A stretch of DNA of 64,000 nucleotides from positions 1,674,001-1,738,000 of the forward strand of contig CM074130.1 of NCBI GenBank assembly GCA_037178625.1, written 5' to 3'. The position numbers and the translations under genes are program-made. Of the stretch, positions 34,501-47,081 are shown one piece after another. Within the stretch, counting starts at the first letter, position 1. Each line of letters starts with the position of its first letter. The notes beneath the pieces are model-generated. The model saw nothing but the letters and a program-made list of their open reading frames with translations, did no database searches and was not told the origin of the DNA. This DNA is from Skeletonema tropicum. Lineage: Eukaryota > Bacillariophyta > Thalassiosirophyceae > Thalassiosirales > Thalassiosiraceae.

Positions 34501-37500
34501 AAAAGTTAGAAAATAGATAGGAAATAGAAACCCAGGAAAGAAATACTGCAAGGAGCCAGTATAGACCCTGCAAGGAGCCAAGGGCGACGGACGGAAATTG
34601 CTGCAAGGAGCCAGCGATAACACGAGAAATTAGGTACTGCAAGGAGCCAGCAGATAGGGAATATTAAAGAATATCGCTGCAAGGAGCCAGCAGAATCACG
34701 GAAGGAATAGGGATACCAGAGAGTATTAACGATGTAACAGTCAATGGCAAAGTGCCGACACATTCTTGGAGAGATAAAGGAAAAGTAAACGTAAGTGGCA
34801 AAGTGCCACCGCGTCGTCGTTGGAGATAGAAAAGAAAGAAAAATACCACCAGGAGGTGGGGCCAGTAGAGCCTATCGTCTTCGAAAAGAAAGAGAAATAC
34901 CACTAGAATAGGAAGGAATGAAATAGATCACCGAGTAAGTGAGGCGAACACCCGAAGGAGAGCATAAATAGTAGTAGTCATGGTCGCAGTGCCTGACGGA
35001 GAAAAGATGGCCGAAGTGCCGGCGTAAAGTGAGACGGCCGGAGTGCCTGTAATGTTGGTAAATGAAAAAGAATAGGGACCGTGATTGACCAGGAAGAGAG
35101 ATAGAAACATTTCGTATGAGAGACGACAAGAGAGCTGAAAAGGCCAGAGTAATAGACGAAAACTAATGTGCACCCAGAAGATAGGGTCACCGTTAACTAT
35201 GTGATATTAGTTAGATTAGAGTGGACGCACCTCTGACGAAAGCTGAGGGGAGATACTCTAGAAGGAGAGATGTCGAACACGATAATCAACGTGAAGTCTT
35301 TGATATCCAGGGAGACAGTCCGATAGAGGACAACTGCCGTATTCGAGGAGTAGAATACCGAAGAAAATTGAGCAGGACTAAGAGACAGATGAATAGCAAG
35401 AACAGCGGTTAACCAACAGATGCACATAAACTCTGAGAGATCGTAGAGATCTGACTTATCGGGCCAGAACGAGAGTGCTCACGGTAATGAACACGGGCTG
35501 GTAATATAATAGGTTGCACGTCACGGATGTCAAGTACACTATCCAAAACCTCATGGAGAGATCTGACATGGAATCGGAGACAAGATACTATGAGATATAC
35601 AAGCATCCCTGCTTGATATACAAGCATCCCTGCTTGAGAATGAGATCAAACGTTAAACCACGACAAGTATGAATAAAAATCCTTTTGAGGGCATAAATGC
35701 GAGAATAGTATTCGGGACTGCTCTGCATGAGAAGCCGATTGCAAATGGCTATGACATTTAAGGTCATGGCATTTTGAGCCGACCGGCGTGATTGTTACTC
35801 TGATGATATGTAGCGCAAGTACCTTGGCACAATTCGTGTGAACATCCCTTCATCTTAGGTCAAACCAGATCAGTGAATGGCATCCCGGGTATATTGAGTA
35901 CAGGACATCCGCAGACAGAGCTCCGTGATGTTGCGTGGAAGATGGGGAGAGAATGGCACAGAGTGTGTCATCTAACAACTCCTCCTCCAGGAAGGGAGAG
36001 GGAGAGAAAGAGAGAAATGGACAGCACTTGCTGTAAAAATAAGGAATAGGTGGCAACTCGATCATAACAAGAATAACGGCTTGTCAACAAGTACTTGATA
36101 GGGAGTAGCTTCATGCCATGTGATGAGACAGGGACAAAGACAAATTCCATGATGTTGTACATACAATATACCTTGGGATCAGCGTACAGAAGATCGTAGC
36201 AACAGAGTTGGTTACCCTGGAACTTTATGACGGAGCAAATATTAGATGCGTGTAATGGTGCACGGGCATTCAAAGTGAATCGGAAGCGAACACAAATATT
36301 AACAATCGACAAACATTCTTATTTTGAATCGCAGGCTTGATGTGGTTGAGATGTCAAGAAATAGGAAGACCTCATCTTGGCAAAAGATCCCTCAGTATAA
36401 GCGTAGCAAATATATAGTAAAAGCTATATCGCTTTGATAACAGCGGGCGCGAATACAAGCTGTAGTCTATGACAATGTGTAAGAGACAAGAAATTGGATG
36501 TAGCCAGAACAACACGACCGCGGACGTTATTATCCATCATGATGAGCCGAGGAGGTAGTTTGAAGAACGGACCGCAGACAAGGACGTTACTATCCATCAT
36601 GATGAGCGGATGATAATCTAATCCGAATTGATGGAGAAACGCCCTGCGGCAAAGGGGAAACAAAGCTGAAGAGAATAGATAGATGGAGAAACGCCCTGCG
36701 GACAAGGGACGAACAAATGTACGAGAATAAGGGACGAACAAATGTAAGAGCCGTGACTACCAAGGCATAACGAAATACTCCATAGCATCTGACCAATGAG
36801 GAGTCCAGAGTGAAGGACGATTGAACAGCATGGTGAAAACAATGCGCACTGAACTGGAGACGGGTTGACATCCAAGACCGGGAGACACTCGATATGATCA
36901 AGAATAGGGGCAGCAATACCTCGTGTAGACCAATAATTGAATGTCAAGCAGGGGAGAATATTGATACTTGACATTCCCAAGATGGCACAGAAGAGGCAGA
37001 TAAAAGAGATGACACAGACGAGGCAGATAAACGAGACAGAGAAGAAGAGGCAGATAAAAGAGACAGAGAAGAAGAGGCAGATAAAAGAGATGGCATAGAC
37101 GAGGCAGATAAGAGAGACAGAGACCAATGTGACAAGGAACTGCCCTCATAACAGTTGCTAATGATGCTCACGCTAATCATAGTGCAAGACGTGAAGGTAC
37201 ATATGACACTACTGATGAATGTGGATTAAACGCCAGATGTCAAGCTAGGAAGAACGCGATGCACGTCTTATCACCCGACATAATGGCAGAGGAAATCAAC
37301 GAGGTAGTACAGACCAAGATATCGGCAGAAGAGCGCAAATGAAGAAATGATATTGAAGAACGCCTTGGGCCTTGGTCGGGTCGAATGGAAGCAACATGAG
37401 AAAGATTGGATGACCCACAGAGCGGCTATATAGCATCAAGTTGACCTTGTATCGTGATAACTATGGTGTGAACACAGTGATACCTTACATGGGCATAATT

Positions 37501-37982
37501 GCGTTAGCAGAGCAGAGCAAAACATTTCCGACAAGCCGACTCGATAGCTTAGTGATTATTGTCAGTGAGTTTCATGAAACTAGGACGTTAAGACCACGCG
37601 TAGGACCCGCAGTTGAGGTGACTGCTGACAATACTTGAGAGCAATTGCATGACAAGCACTGCGGGAGCGCCCTAACACATTTGGAGACGATTCTAGATGC
37701 ATCGACAACAAGCCTTCTTAGTATGAGACGACAACAACAACTAGACTTTGCATCGACCTACTTGTAGTAGGACACTCAGACTAGGGATCGCAAATTCATA
37801 TTATCAAACGATACTGGAGCTGCAAATGAGTTTGAATATATCAGGCGAGACCAATCTCAAACAGCACGAGAAGGTCTGACAGAGTACGGGGTGCCATCGA
37901 TAGGTTATCGCGGACGGTTAGACGCCGATTGTGGTAGACGGAGTAAAGCCACCACAGACTTCATGAGACTGATTCGACCAAT

Positions 37983-39131
37983 GAAATGGTGCGCGCGGCG
38001 ATTTGTGACTGCATGTTGTGTATGGTGTGTAGTGCGGCGCGGGCCCTCGGGGCCTGTTTTTTTTTTGTGCAATGTACCCGTCTATAAATTTGCTCTGCAA
38101 TGCTTGTTGTTGTAACATAAATGTGTCATGATGACAAAATTATTCTGTGGATTTCGTGTTGGATTTTTTTTTGCAATGTATCCGTCTATAAAGTTGCTCT
38201 GCAATGCTTGTTTAATAACATTCTTATAACAGAAACGTTTTATAGTACATACTCACTTACTTACTTAGAGCCGTTCCAAGCAAAATTGCATCGTAGATGC
38301 ATAAGATTTTGATAGCAGCTAACAAAAAAGTGCAGCGCGCTTTCCGAGCACAACTGCATGCATGCATGTTTTTTCGTTCGACAGTCAGTATCTAACATCA
38401 TAGCCGCTACTCTCATAGCCACCACGTTGCACAAACCCTACCAATAGTAATATCCAGTGAACTATATCGCAGACAACACCCTTTGCAACTATTCAGCCGC
38501 AGGGTTTTATTATTACAACTGTCTACACCGCATAAATAAATGACTAATACATGCTACATAAATGTCATTTCTGTCTATGATGTTGCTATTTTTATCCAGC
38601 CTATTGCAATATTATGGACAATAAATAGCCGACACTTCTTATATATAATAATGTTGATGAGTTGCGGTCTTTAGAGCCGCTCGATCCGCCGTCTACAGGC
38701 TTATTGTTGTGTTAGAGTGTCAAATTATTTATGCAATTTTGTGCACATCTTGTGTCCTTGGTATTTTGGAGGTGTGGGGGGGCTTTAATGGTCATTCCGA
38801 GCAACCAGAATCTCACTTCATATTATCATCGGCGATGGGTAGCGGAGGGGTAGTGCCTATAGATGTTTATCATCTTCGATGGGTGCAGGGAAGGTGGTTG
38901 TTTTCATTTCAAATCTCAATGAAGTGGATTGCAATGATATTATCTCCACCCCTACAGCAGCCGAAACGCCACACTGCTGCGAAAAAATCGCCATAATGTC
39001 GTTTAAGGGATGGGCCATCGATACCTTATGAAATATACTCATGGACTGAGATAGGCGGCCATACTAGGGGTGCCATTGTAGGCCATTGTGGTGGCATCTT
39101 TTTCTCTTTTTCTGCACGATCATCGATCATG
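37983..39131 (+). other. X2 5' region, largely non-coding
   Basis: Counterpart of 14765-15906. Two direct repeats, 38070-38107 and 38173-38211, share CCGTCTATAAA and the GCTCTGCAATGCTTG block. A weak 95-codon frame (38709-38996) is the same as in X1. No recognisable gene. Confidence 0.6.
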
Positions 39132-39135
39132 CTAC

Positions 39136-39307
39136 CGATTCGTTTCTCACACTACGTTAATGATTACGTAATATACAGACTAATCAGTACTACTGCGATA
39201 ACATCAACTAATAATATAAATACATGGTAAGGATACATAACAAGGATAAAGATGGTGAGAAGTGAGTGATCGTCTAAGGGAATGAGACGTTCCGTGCTAC
39301 ACGAAAC
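39136..39307 (-). repeat. Copia-2 3' LTR
   Basis: 172 bp. On the element strand it starts GTTTCGTG after the purine-rich CACGGGGAGC and ends ACGAATCG. The termini are not the usual TG...CA. Confidence 0.85.
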
Positions 39308-39960
39308 GCTCCCCGTGAATTGTAAGCTTACGCTTGCGATTCATAAAGCTAAGTCTCATTTCATTGGAAATCTTCTCATCCATTATCGTGCACTGATTTG
39401 GGTAATATATGAAGTCGTTGAAGAAAGTTGAATCCTCTTGTATGAAGGTAATTTCTTCTTGAGTGTGTCCGAGTAGTTGACTCGTTGACTCCGTCCAGGA
39501 GGTATTATCGACATTGTAAAATTCTCGTTGCGGTATACTCCCCCTTGATGATAAGGTGTCGGCTCCAAGATTTGTAGATTCAACCGTACTCTGCTTCTTG
39601 TGAATTGAACGATAAGATTCTGATCCTCGCCTTCTCTCCCAACAGAACAGGTATTTCCGCTGGGTCTTCCTCAATCGTCTCCCGTAAAAATCCTTCCAAT
39701 CTGTGCTATGTTTTGGGGCTTCTTCGACATGCGTTATAGACGTAGCAAGTCTCCTATCTGGATACCTGTCCAGGTAACGTATAATTCCGTAAATAGCTTT
39801 CGAGGTGTCCAAGACGAAGTGCGGTCATGTATTGTGTCATGATGACGACATCAATCTGAATATAAATGCGTCCAAATCCAATCGATCGAAGCATTCCCAT
39901 GATCTGTTGATATCTAGTTGGACACTGTTTTAACTTCTCCCCGTTGGCCGCTGGGTGCAT
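39297..39960 (-). pseudogene. Copia pol remnant: end of RT and start of RNase H
   Basis: Two overlapping minus-strand frames. The first contains TRYQQIMGMLRSIGFGRIYI and LRLGHLE; the second AIYGIIRYLDRYPDRRLA and DWKDFYG. Together they follow the end of RT and the linker of Copia elements of the diatom CoDi type (usual pattern Y-Q-x-x-I-G-x-L-R-W, G-R-x-D-I, G-H-L, Y-L-K-K, D-W-x-x-F-Y-G-D). A frameshift lies between the two blocks near 39780-39810. No catalytic RT box remains. Confidence 0.72.
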
Positions 39961-42900
39961 TCAGCCCAATATGATGACCGGTATTAATGTATGCTTGGAT
40001 TCCCTCGGCACCAAATCTGGCAACATGTTTTGATCATGCTTGCGGTCAAAATGATCCCTATATACCGGCTGGATCAATCTTCACCAGCCTCTACGGTCTC
40101 CCCGTAAACGTAAATACCTTTCAATGTACGTCCTTTCAATGTAACCCCTCAGATGCATCGCGGTCCTGTATGCCCGAGTGTCACGAGATGCTTTGATCAA
40201 AATTGATCGTCGTACAGAAATGAGTTGCTGGTATCTTTACCTCTTTCACCGCTTTAGTCCGGTGACTAGTTCTAGCGTTCTGGATACTTAATTGATTGAG
40301 TTCTCTCTCCTCCTTCTCATTCATCGTGTTGTCTCAGAGGCTCTTGCCATGTCCTTCTTCCTGCCCGAGGTCGTTTATTATTCTCTCAGAGCTTAATCAT
40401 CACCTCGTTCGGGTTCTTGGTTCTTGGTAGGATGTCGTTTACGTTGACCGATATTATCTCATAATGGATGATGGATTGTGTCCCTAATCGCGTGTCTTGA
40501 GAGTGACTCTTCATCCTGTATACACCTTTGGCAAGCATAGTTCTGTACGTTGTAAATCATGTTACGCATAGTGGCAAATCTTCACTTCATTCCCTTTATC
40601 TTCACTATCTCAAGTGATTCTAACTCCGAGCCACGTTCTCACTTAAATTCAAGCGTGCGTTGCCCATACAAAAATTCGTGGCCGGTACGTCTAATGGCAG
40701 TTTTGTACATGAGGTAAGCATTGTCCCGTGGGTGACAGATCTGGATCTGTACCTGTGCTGTTTTACCCAAACTTTGATGCGTTTGGCTGTTCAAGGAGTC
40801 GTTTCCTCGCAACCTCTTCTATGTTCCGATATGTGTCGCCTGTATTGCTTGTGTAACATGTGGGATGTCGTGTTTCCAGAGTCAGCATGTGACTTCCTTG
40901 GTATGTTGGTGTTGGCTCTCCTGCTATTGCCTCATCACCTCTCGCATATCTCTACATCTTTAAGTCGGCCTCTTGTTGTCGTGGTTATATCGCCTCGTTT
41001 GAGTCGGTCTCTTGTTTTCGTGAAGTCGGCCTCTTGTTGTCGTGGTTATATCGCCTCGTTTAAGTCGGTCTCTTGTTTTCGTGGTTATATCGCCTCGTTC
41101 AAGTCGTTTAAATTTGTGCATCAAATTGTCCAGTGCGTCTCTAGTTCAACTCGCATTAGCCTGGCCTATATCTCGTGTTTCAGCATCACGAGCGAGAGGT
41201 ATATCACTCATATTCTCCTCGTATGCCGAGTCTTTTGTTGGTCGAGTTGGTGATTGGTCGCATCAGTCTCTTGAAGTCTGTGGTGGCTTTACTCCATCTA
41301 CCACAATTGACATCTAACCGTCCGAGATAACCTATCGATGGCACCCCGTACTCTGTCAGACCTTCTCCCTTCTCTTGCCGTTTGAGATTGGTCTCACCTG
41401 ATATATTCAAAATCATTTGCAGCTCCATTATCGTTTGGTAATATGAATTTGTGATCCCTAGTCTGAGTGTCCTACTACAAGTAGGTCGATGCGAGCCTAG
41501 TTGTTGTTGTCGTCTCATACTAAGAAGGCTTATTGTCGATGCATCTAGAATCGTCTCCAAATGTATTAGGGCGCTCCCGCAGTGCTTGTCATGCAATTGC
41601 TCTCAAGTATTGTCAGCAGTCACCTCAACTGCGGGTCCTACGCGTGGTCTTAACGTCCTAGTTTCATGGAACTCACTGACAATAACCACTAAGCTATCGA
41701 GTCGGCTTGTCGGAAATGTTTTGCTCTGCTCTGCTAACGCAATTATGCCCATGTAAGTTATCACGGTGTTCACACCATAGTTATCATGATACAAGTTCAA
41801 CTTGATGCTATATAGCCGCTCTGTGGGTCATCCAATCTTTCTCATGTTGCTTCCATTGACCCGACCAAGGCCCAAGGCGTTCTTCAATATCATTTCTTCA
41901 TTTGCGCTCTTCCGCCGATATCTTGGTCTGTACTACCTCGTTGATTTCCTCTGCCACTGTGTCGGGTGATAAGACGTGCATCACGTTCTTCCTAGCTTGA
42001 CATCTGGCGTTTAATCCACATTCATCAATCTGCCTCGTCTATGCCATCTCTTTTATCTGACTCTTCTTCTCTGTCTCTCTTATCTGCCTCTTCTTCTCTG
42101 TCTCGTTTATCTGCCTCTTCTTCTCTGTCTCGTTTATCTGCCTCTTCTGTGCCATCTTGGGAATGTCAAGTATCAATATTCTCCCCTGCTTGACATTCAA
42201 TTATTGGTCTACACGAGGTATTGCTGCCCCTTCTTGATCCTATCGAGTGTCTCCCGGTCTTGGATGTCGACCCGTCTCCAGTTCAGTGCGCATTGTTTTC
42301 ACCATGTTGTTCAATCGTCCTTCACTCTGGACTCCTCATTGGTAAGATGCTATGGAGTATTTCGTAATGCCTTGGTAGTCATGGCTCGTACATTTGTTCG
42401 TCCCTTATTCTCGTACATTTGTTTGTCCCTTGTCCGCAGGGCGTTTCTCCACCAATCTATTCTCTTCAGCTTTGTTTCTCCTTTGCCGCAGGGCGTTTCT
42501 CCACCAATCTAGATTAGATTATCATCCGCTCATCATGATGGATAGTAACGTCCTTGTCTGCGGTCCGTTCTTCAAACTACCTCCTCGGCTCATCATGATG
42601 GATAATAACGTCCGCGGTCGTGTTGTTCTGGCTATATCCAATTTCTTGTCTTTTACACCTTGTCATAGACTACAGCTTGTATTCGCGCCCGCTGTTATCA
42701 AAGCGATACAGCTCGTACTATATATTGGCTATGCTTATACTGAGGGATCTTTTGCCAAGATGAGGTCTTCCTATTTCTTGACATCTCAACCACATCAAGC
42801 CTGCGATTCAAAATAAGAATGTTTGTCGATTGTTAATATTTGTGTTCGCTTCCGATTCACTTTGAATGCCCGTGCACCATTACACGCATCTAATATTTGC

Positions 42901-45546
42901 TCCGTCATAGAGTTCCGGAGTAACCAACTCTGTTGCTACGATCTTCTGTACGCCGATCCCAAGGTATATTGTATGTACAACATCATGGAATTTGTCTTTG
43001 TCCCTGTCTCATCACATGGCATGAAGCTACTCCCTATCAAGTACTTGTTGACAAGCCGTTTCTTGTCATGATCGAGTTGCCACCTATTCCTTATTTTTAC
43101 AGCAAGTGCTGTCCATTTCTCTCTTTCTCTCCCTCTCCCTTCCTGGAGGAAGAGTTGTTAGATGAAACACTCTGTGCCATTCTCTCCCCATCTTTCTCGC
43201 AACATCATGGAGCTCTGTCTGCGGGTGTGCTGTACTCAATTTAGAGGATGCCGTTCACTGATCTGGTTTGACCGGAGATAAAGGGATGTTCACACGAATT
43301 GTGCCAAAGTACTTGCACATACATATCATCAGAGTAACTATCACGCCGGTCGGCTCAAAATGCCATAACCTTAAATGTCATAGCTTTGCTGTAACTGTAA
43401 GCGTTCAAGCATTCATCTTGTGTTTCAGTTTCACATTGCTTATATTCATGTCTTGAGATCAACCTCTTCCCGGCTTCCATTTGTAATCGACTTCTCATGC
43501 AGAGCAGTCCCGAATACTATTCTCACATTTATGCCCTCAAAAGGATTTTTATTCATACTTGTCGTGGTTAACGTTTGATCTCATTCTCAAGCAGGGATGC
43601 TTGTATTTCTGATAGTATCTTGTCTCCGATTCCATGTCAGATCTCTCCATGAGGTTTTGGATAGTGTACTTGGCATCCGTGACGTGCAACCTATTATATT
43701 ACCAGCCCGTGTTCATTACTGTGAGCACTCTCGTTCTGGCCCGATAAGTCAGATCTCTATGATCTCTCAGAGTTTATGTGCATCTGTTGGTTAACCGCTG
43801 TTCTTGCTATTCATCTGTCTCTTAGTCCTGCTCAGTTTTCTTCGGTATTCTACTCCTCGTATACGGCAGTTGTCCTCTATCGGACTGTCTTCCTGTATAT
43901 CAAAGGCTTCACGTTGATTATCGTGTTCGACATCTCTCCTCTAGAGTATCTCCCCTCAGCTTTCGTCCGAGGTGCGGCCACTCTAATCCAACTAATATGA
44001 CATAGTTAACGGTGACCCTATCTTCTGGGTGCACATTAGTTTTCATCTACTACTCTGGCCTTTTCAGCTCTCTTGTCGTCTCTCGTACAAAATATTTCTA
44101 TCTCTCTTCATGACCAATCACAATCCCTATTCTTTTTCATTCCCGACCGATCATGTTCCCTATTCTTTTCCGCTTACCAACATTACAGGCACTCCGGCCG
44201 TCTCACTTTATGCCAGGCACTCCGGCCATCTTTTCTCCGTCAGGCACTTCGACCATGACTATTACTATTTATGCTCTCGTTCAGGTGTTTGCCTCACCAC
44301 TTACTCGATCTATTTCATTCTTTCCTATTCTAGGCTCCGCTGGCCCCACCTCCTGGTGGTATTTCTCTTTCTTCTCCAACGACGCGGTGGCACTTTGCCA
44401 TTTACGTTTACTTTTCCTCTATCTCTCCAAGAATGCGGCGGCATTTTGCCATTGACTGTTACATCGTTAATATTCTCTGTTATCCCTATTCCATTCGTGA
44501 TCCTGCTGGCTCCTTGCAGCGATATTCTTTACTATTCCCTATCTGCTGGCTCCTTGCAGCAATTTCTCGTGTTACCACTGGCTCCTTGCAGCAATTTCCG
44601 TCGCCCTTGGCTCCTTGCAGGGTCTATACTGGCTCCTTGCAGTATTTCTGTTCTTCCGATCACCCCTCCTGGGTGATTATCCGTATGTTTCCGTTTCCAC
44701 ACCCCGCCTGGGTGATATATGGGTTTCCTTGTTTCCACACCGCAGGATCTGCTCCTGGGTGATATTTTGCCGCACCGCAGGATCCGCTCCTGGGTGATAT
44801 TTTGCCGCACCGCAGGATCAGCTCCTGGGTGATATTTTGCCGCACCGCAGGATCAGCTCCTGGGTGATATTTTGCCGCACCGCAGGATCCGCTCCTGGGT
44901 GATATTTTGCCGCACCGCAGGATCAGCTCCTGGGTGATATTTTGCCGCACCGCAGGATCAGCTCCTGGGTGATATTTTGCCGCACCGCAGGATCCGCTCC
45001 TGGGTGATATTTTGCCGCACCGCAGGATCAGCTCCTGGGTGATATTTTGCCGCACCGCAGGATCAGCTCCTGGGTGATATTTTGCCGCACCACAGGATCC
45101 GCTCCTGGGTGATATCTGTTTCCAGCTCCACGTCTAGTGGTGCCTATCCGTCAATAGTTAGTTTGGGCCAATTCCTTTTATGCAGACGGGGGCATTCCTC
45201 CCCAGCAGGGCCGATTTATTTATCGCCAGCATTCCTCGGCGATGGTTGTTGATATCCCAGGTGTCCTTACTGGAGGGCCAATTATTATGCCGGCGTCCTC
45301 GGCAATTCATTATATCGATATCGAATCTCTTTCCTCCTTTCCTCCCGCATTCCTCGGCAAATTCTTATCGCTCCTCCCAGTCAAATATAACCTCAGTGAA
45401 CTGGTTCCATTTCCTCATACTTATTATGTCCGCGTTCCTCCCCGTCGGAGAATAGAATAAATATTGTCATCATTTTCTCCCCGTATTCTATTCTTTTCGA
45501 ACGCTGCCATCGTAGATACAGCCGTGAGAATGGCTGTCTGATAAAC
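39961..45546 (-). other. Copia-2 interior, repeat-rich and without a recognisable gene
   Basis: Holds three copies of a block containing GTCGGCCTCTTGTTGTCG or GTCGGTCTCTTGTTTTCG (about 40960-41110), the inverted counterpart of the Copia-1 arm (41253-45546), a TCTGCCTCTTCTTCTCTGTC repeat (about 42040-42150), five copies of CTGGCTCCTTGCAG (44506-44642) and the 35-bp array below. Plus-strand ORFs here are products of T/C-rich repeats. Confidence 0.65.
44738..45113. repeat. 35-bp minisatellite in the Copia-2 leader
   Basis: About eleven copies of a 35-bp unit containing CCGCAGGATC, GCTCCTGGGTGATATT and TTGCCGCA, almost uniform, alternating AGCTCC and CGCTCC versions. Units are directly adjacent with no spacers, so this is not a CRISPR array. 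Confidence 0.92.
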
Positions 45547-45718
45547 CGATTCGTTTCTCACACTACGTTAATGATTACGTAATATACAGACTAATCAGTA
45601 CTACTGCGATAACATCAACTAATAATATAAATACATGGTAAGGATACATAACAAGGATAAAGATGGTGAGAAGTGAGTGATCGTCTAAGGGAATGAGACG
45701 TTCCGTGCTACACGAAAC
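45547..45718 (-). repeat. Copia-2 5' LTR
   Basis: 172 bp, the same sequence as the LTR at 39136-39307. Followed inward on the element strand by GGTTTATCAGAC. Confidence 0.85.
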
Positions 45719-45830
45719 GCTACAGGGGTCAAAAAAGGTGAATTACAGAAAAGGTGTCTAACGGAGCCTCCAAAATCAGAGGCTGCTGGCGAGAGAATCT
45801 GCGGAGCTTGCTCAGAAGAAGAAGGTTGAA

Positions 45831-47081
45831 ATGGAACAGTTTCAGAAGAATGCTGCGCGCGATGAAGACCAAGCAATTGTCGACCAACTTACGAAGGAAA
45901 AGTCTCTCTCAGATTGTACTCTCGATGACTTTGCTGCCATCAATGCACCACTGCTGAAGTCATTCATTGTAGCTCGACACCCTACCGCTACAGTCAAAAG
46001 TCGACTTCCAAACAAGGGGAAAATTGAATTTGCTCGGGCTATGTTGGATATGCCCGAAGAACACCGTGAAGAGACCCTCATTCTAATGGCATACAATGTG
46101 AGGACACTACGAAGTCGTGCCCTCTGTGCTCCTACCGATGATGAAACATCTACTGAAGAGGAAGCGGAAGAAGTTGAAGAGCAATGGAAAGTTCATCGAG
46201 TTGAAATTAATTTGAAGGAAAACTTATATCCAGTTGCACCATCTGTGCTACTTGGAAAATCAGCTTGGGTTGAATTGGTGTGTCGTATCTTTGATAAAGA
46301 TGAGCAGTTGAACAGAGCATCGGTCACTGAAGCGTTAATGGCAAATGCGAACCAAGTCTGGGAACATCTAAAGTCGAGGTTGCACAATCACCTCTGCCGT
46401 GTCAAGGAAAGTCAGCACCGCCATTGGTCTCTAATGTGGGCGAGGAAGAATCTAGCAGTAGTTGCTGCATACATGGTACTGTTCAAACACGCGAAGGATG
46501 TCTCTTGCGCAAACGAGCACTCTTGTCTCATCATCTTGCCTTCTCGAAGCTGCAATTACCTTCGCCCAACCAACAACAACGCAAATTGGCATGGAGCATA
46601 CTTGCATGCGGACGAAAATGAAGACAAATTAATTCGATGTGGAATGACTACTCATACTGATGGATTCATTGGGCGCAATCATGAACATGAAAAGAGAGCC
46701 AAGGCCGATCGAAACGATGACAACTGCCTCTTTTATAATGCATATCCGTCAAAAGAGAGCAGACGGGCAGCTTGCCGAGCTAGAGATGGTTATTGGGAGA
46801 GTTTGGTACAATACGTTGCGGCGGGATTTGATCGAAGTGACGATGCAATTGCAGCATTCCAGCAGGATGAGAGTGTAGGTGGGTTGTTCTTTATGTATGA
46901 AGAAGAACAACAAAGAATTAGAGCTCTGAAGTTGAGAGGAAAAGATCATGCGCAACAAAAGTTTGCAGTGATGACAGCGTACATGTTTGAACTGGGATAT
47001 GACTTGGCTCTCTCACCTCTTTGCAATGTTTCGAAAAGCCCGGGATTCGAAGGTTGCGGACTACGTCGTCCTGAAGCATAA
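45831..47081 (+). CDS. E2-encoded unknown protein (416 aa)
   Basis: The only long frame of E2. Coding signal extends upstream of the first ATG to a stop near 45758 (a coiled-coil-like stretch with AELAQKKKVEMEQFQ), so the N-terminus may be missing. An acidic stretch (TSTEEEAEEVEEQW) lies near residue 105. The middle and end carry scattered Cys and His (CANEHSCLII; NVSKSPGFEGCGL at the end). No D-D-E or other transposase signature that I can assign. It may be an unrecognised transposase or captured host gene. Confidence 0.5.
   Translation: MEQFQKNAARDEDQAIVDQLTKEKSLSDCTLDDFAAINAPLLKSFIVARHPTATVKSRLPNKGKIEFARAMLDMPEEHREETLILMAYNVRTLRSRALCAPTDDETSTEEEAEEVEEQWKVHRVEINLKENLYPVAPSVLLGKSAWVELVCRIFDKDEQLNRASVTEALMANANQVWEHLKSRLHNHLCRVKESQHRHWSLMWARKNLAVVAAYMVLFKHAKDVSCANEHSCLIILPSRSCNYLRPTNNNANWHGAYLHADENEDKLIRCGMTTHTDGFIGRNHEHEKRAKADRNDDNCLFYNAYPSKESRRAACRARDGYWESLVQYVAAGFDRSDDAIAAFQQDESVGGLFFMYEEEQQRIRALKLRGKDHAQQKFAVMTAYMFELGYDLALSPLCNVSKSPGFEGCGLRRPEA

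Larger units (their letters stand above)
33524..37982 (+). mobile_element. Copia-1: 5' part of a Copia-like LTR element, cut by X2
   Basis: Starts with a 173-bp LTR (33524-33696) matching the Copia-2 LTRs, then follows the Copia-2 internal sequence in opposite orientation to the base before X2. About 4.46 kb is shared. The interior has no long ORF and is built from short repeats: a doubled 64-bp block at about 33930-34040; a 35/46-bp minisatellite at 34205-34500; five spaced copies of CTGCAAGGAGCCAG at 34546-34690; and GAGGCAGATAAA-type repeats at 36970-37115. The 3' part of this copy is not found after X2. Confidence 0.8.
39136..45718 (-). mobile_element. Copia-2: complete-length, degenerate Copia-like LTR element
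   Basis: 6583 bp bounded by two 172-bp LTRs that look identical and by the 5-bp duplication gctac (39131-39135 and 45719-45723). On the minus strand a remnant of Copia RT/RNase H precedes the 3' LTR. The rest of the interior is repeat-rich and without long ORFs, with purines concentrated on the element strand. Matching LTRs point to a recent insertion despite the lack of intact genes, so this copy was probably mobilised in trans. Confidence 0.85.

Noticed and set aside
38042..38054. GGCCCTCGGGGCC as the terminal inverted repeat of a DNA transposon
   Set aside because: X1 and X2 remain identical for about 60 bp outside the 5' hairpin, so it is subterminal there. The true 5' limit is at GAAATGG.
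42204..44810. Plus-strand ORFs of 60-215 codons in the Copia-2 interior
   Set aside because: They follow T/C-rich repeats, are not conserved in frame between the two arms, and oppose the element's coding strand.
44738..45113. CRISPR-like array of 35-bp repeats
   Set aside because: Repeats are directly adjacent with no spacers, lie in a eukaryotic LTR element, and no cas genes are present.
33524..45718. A single Foldback-type transposon with 4.4-kb inverted arms and internal minisatellites
   Set aside because: Both outer ends carry the same LTR, a third LTR lies at 39136, and Copia pol remnants sit at the expected place, so two Copia copies in opposite orientation explain it better.
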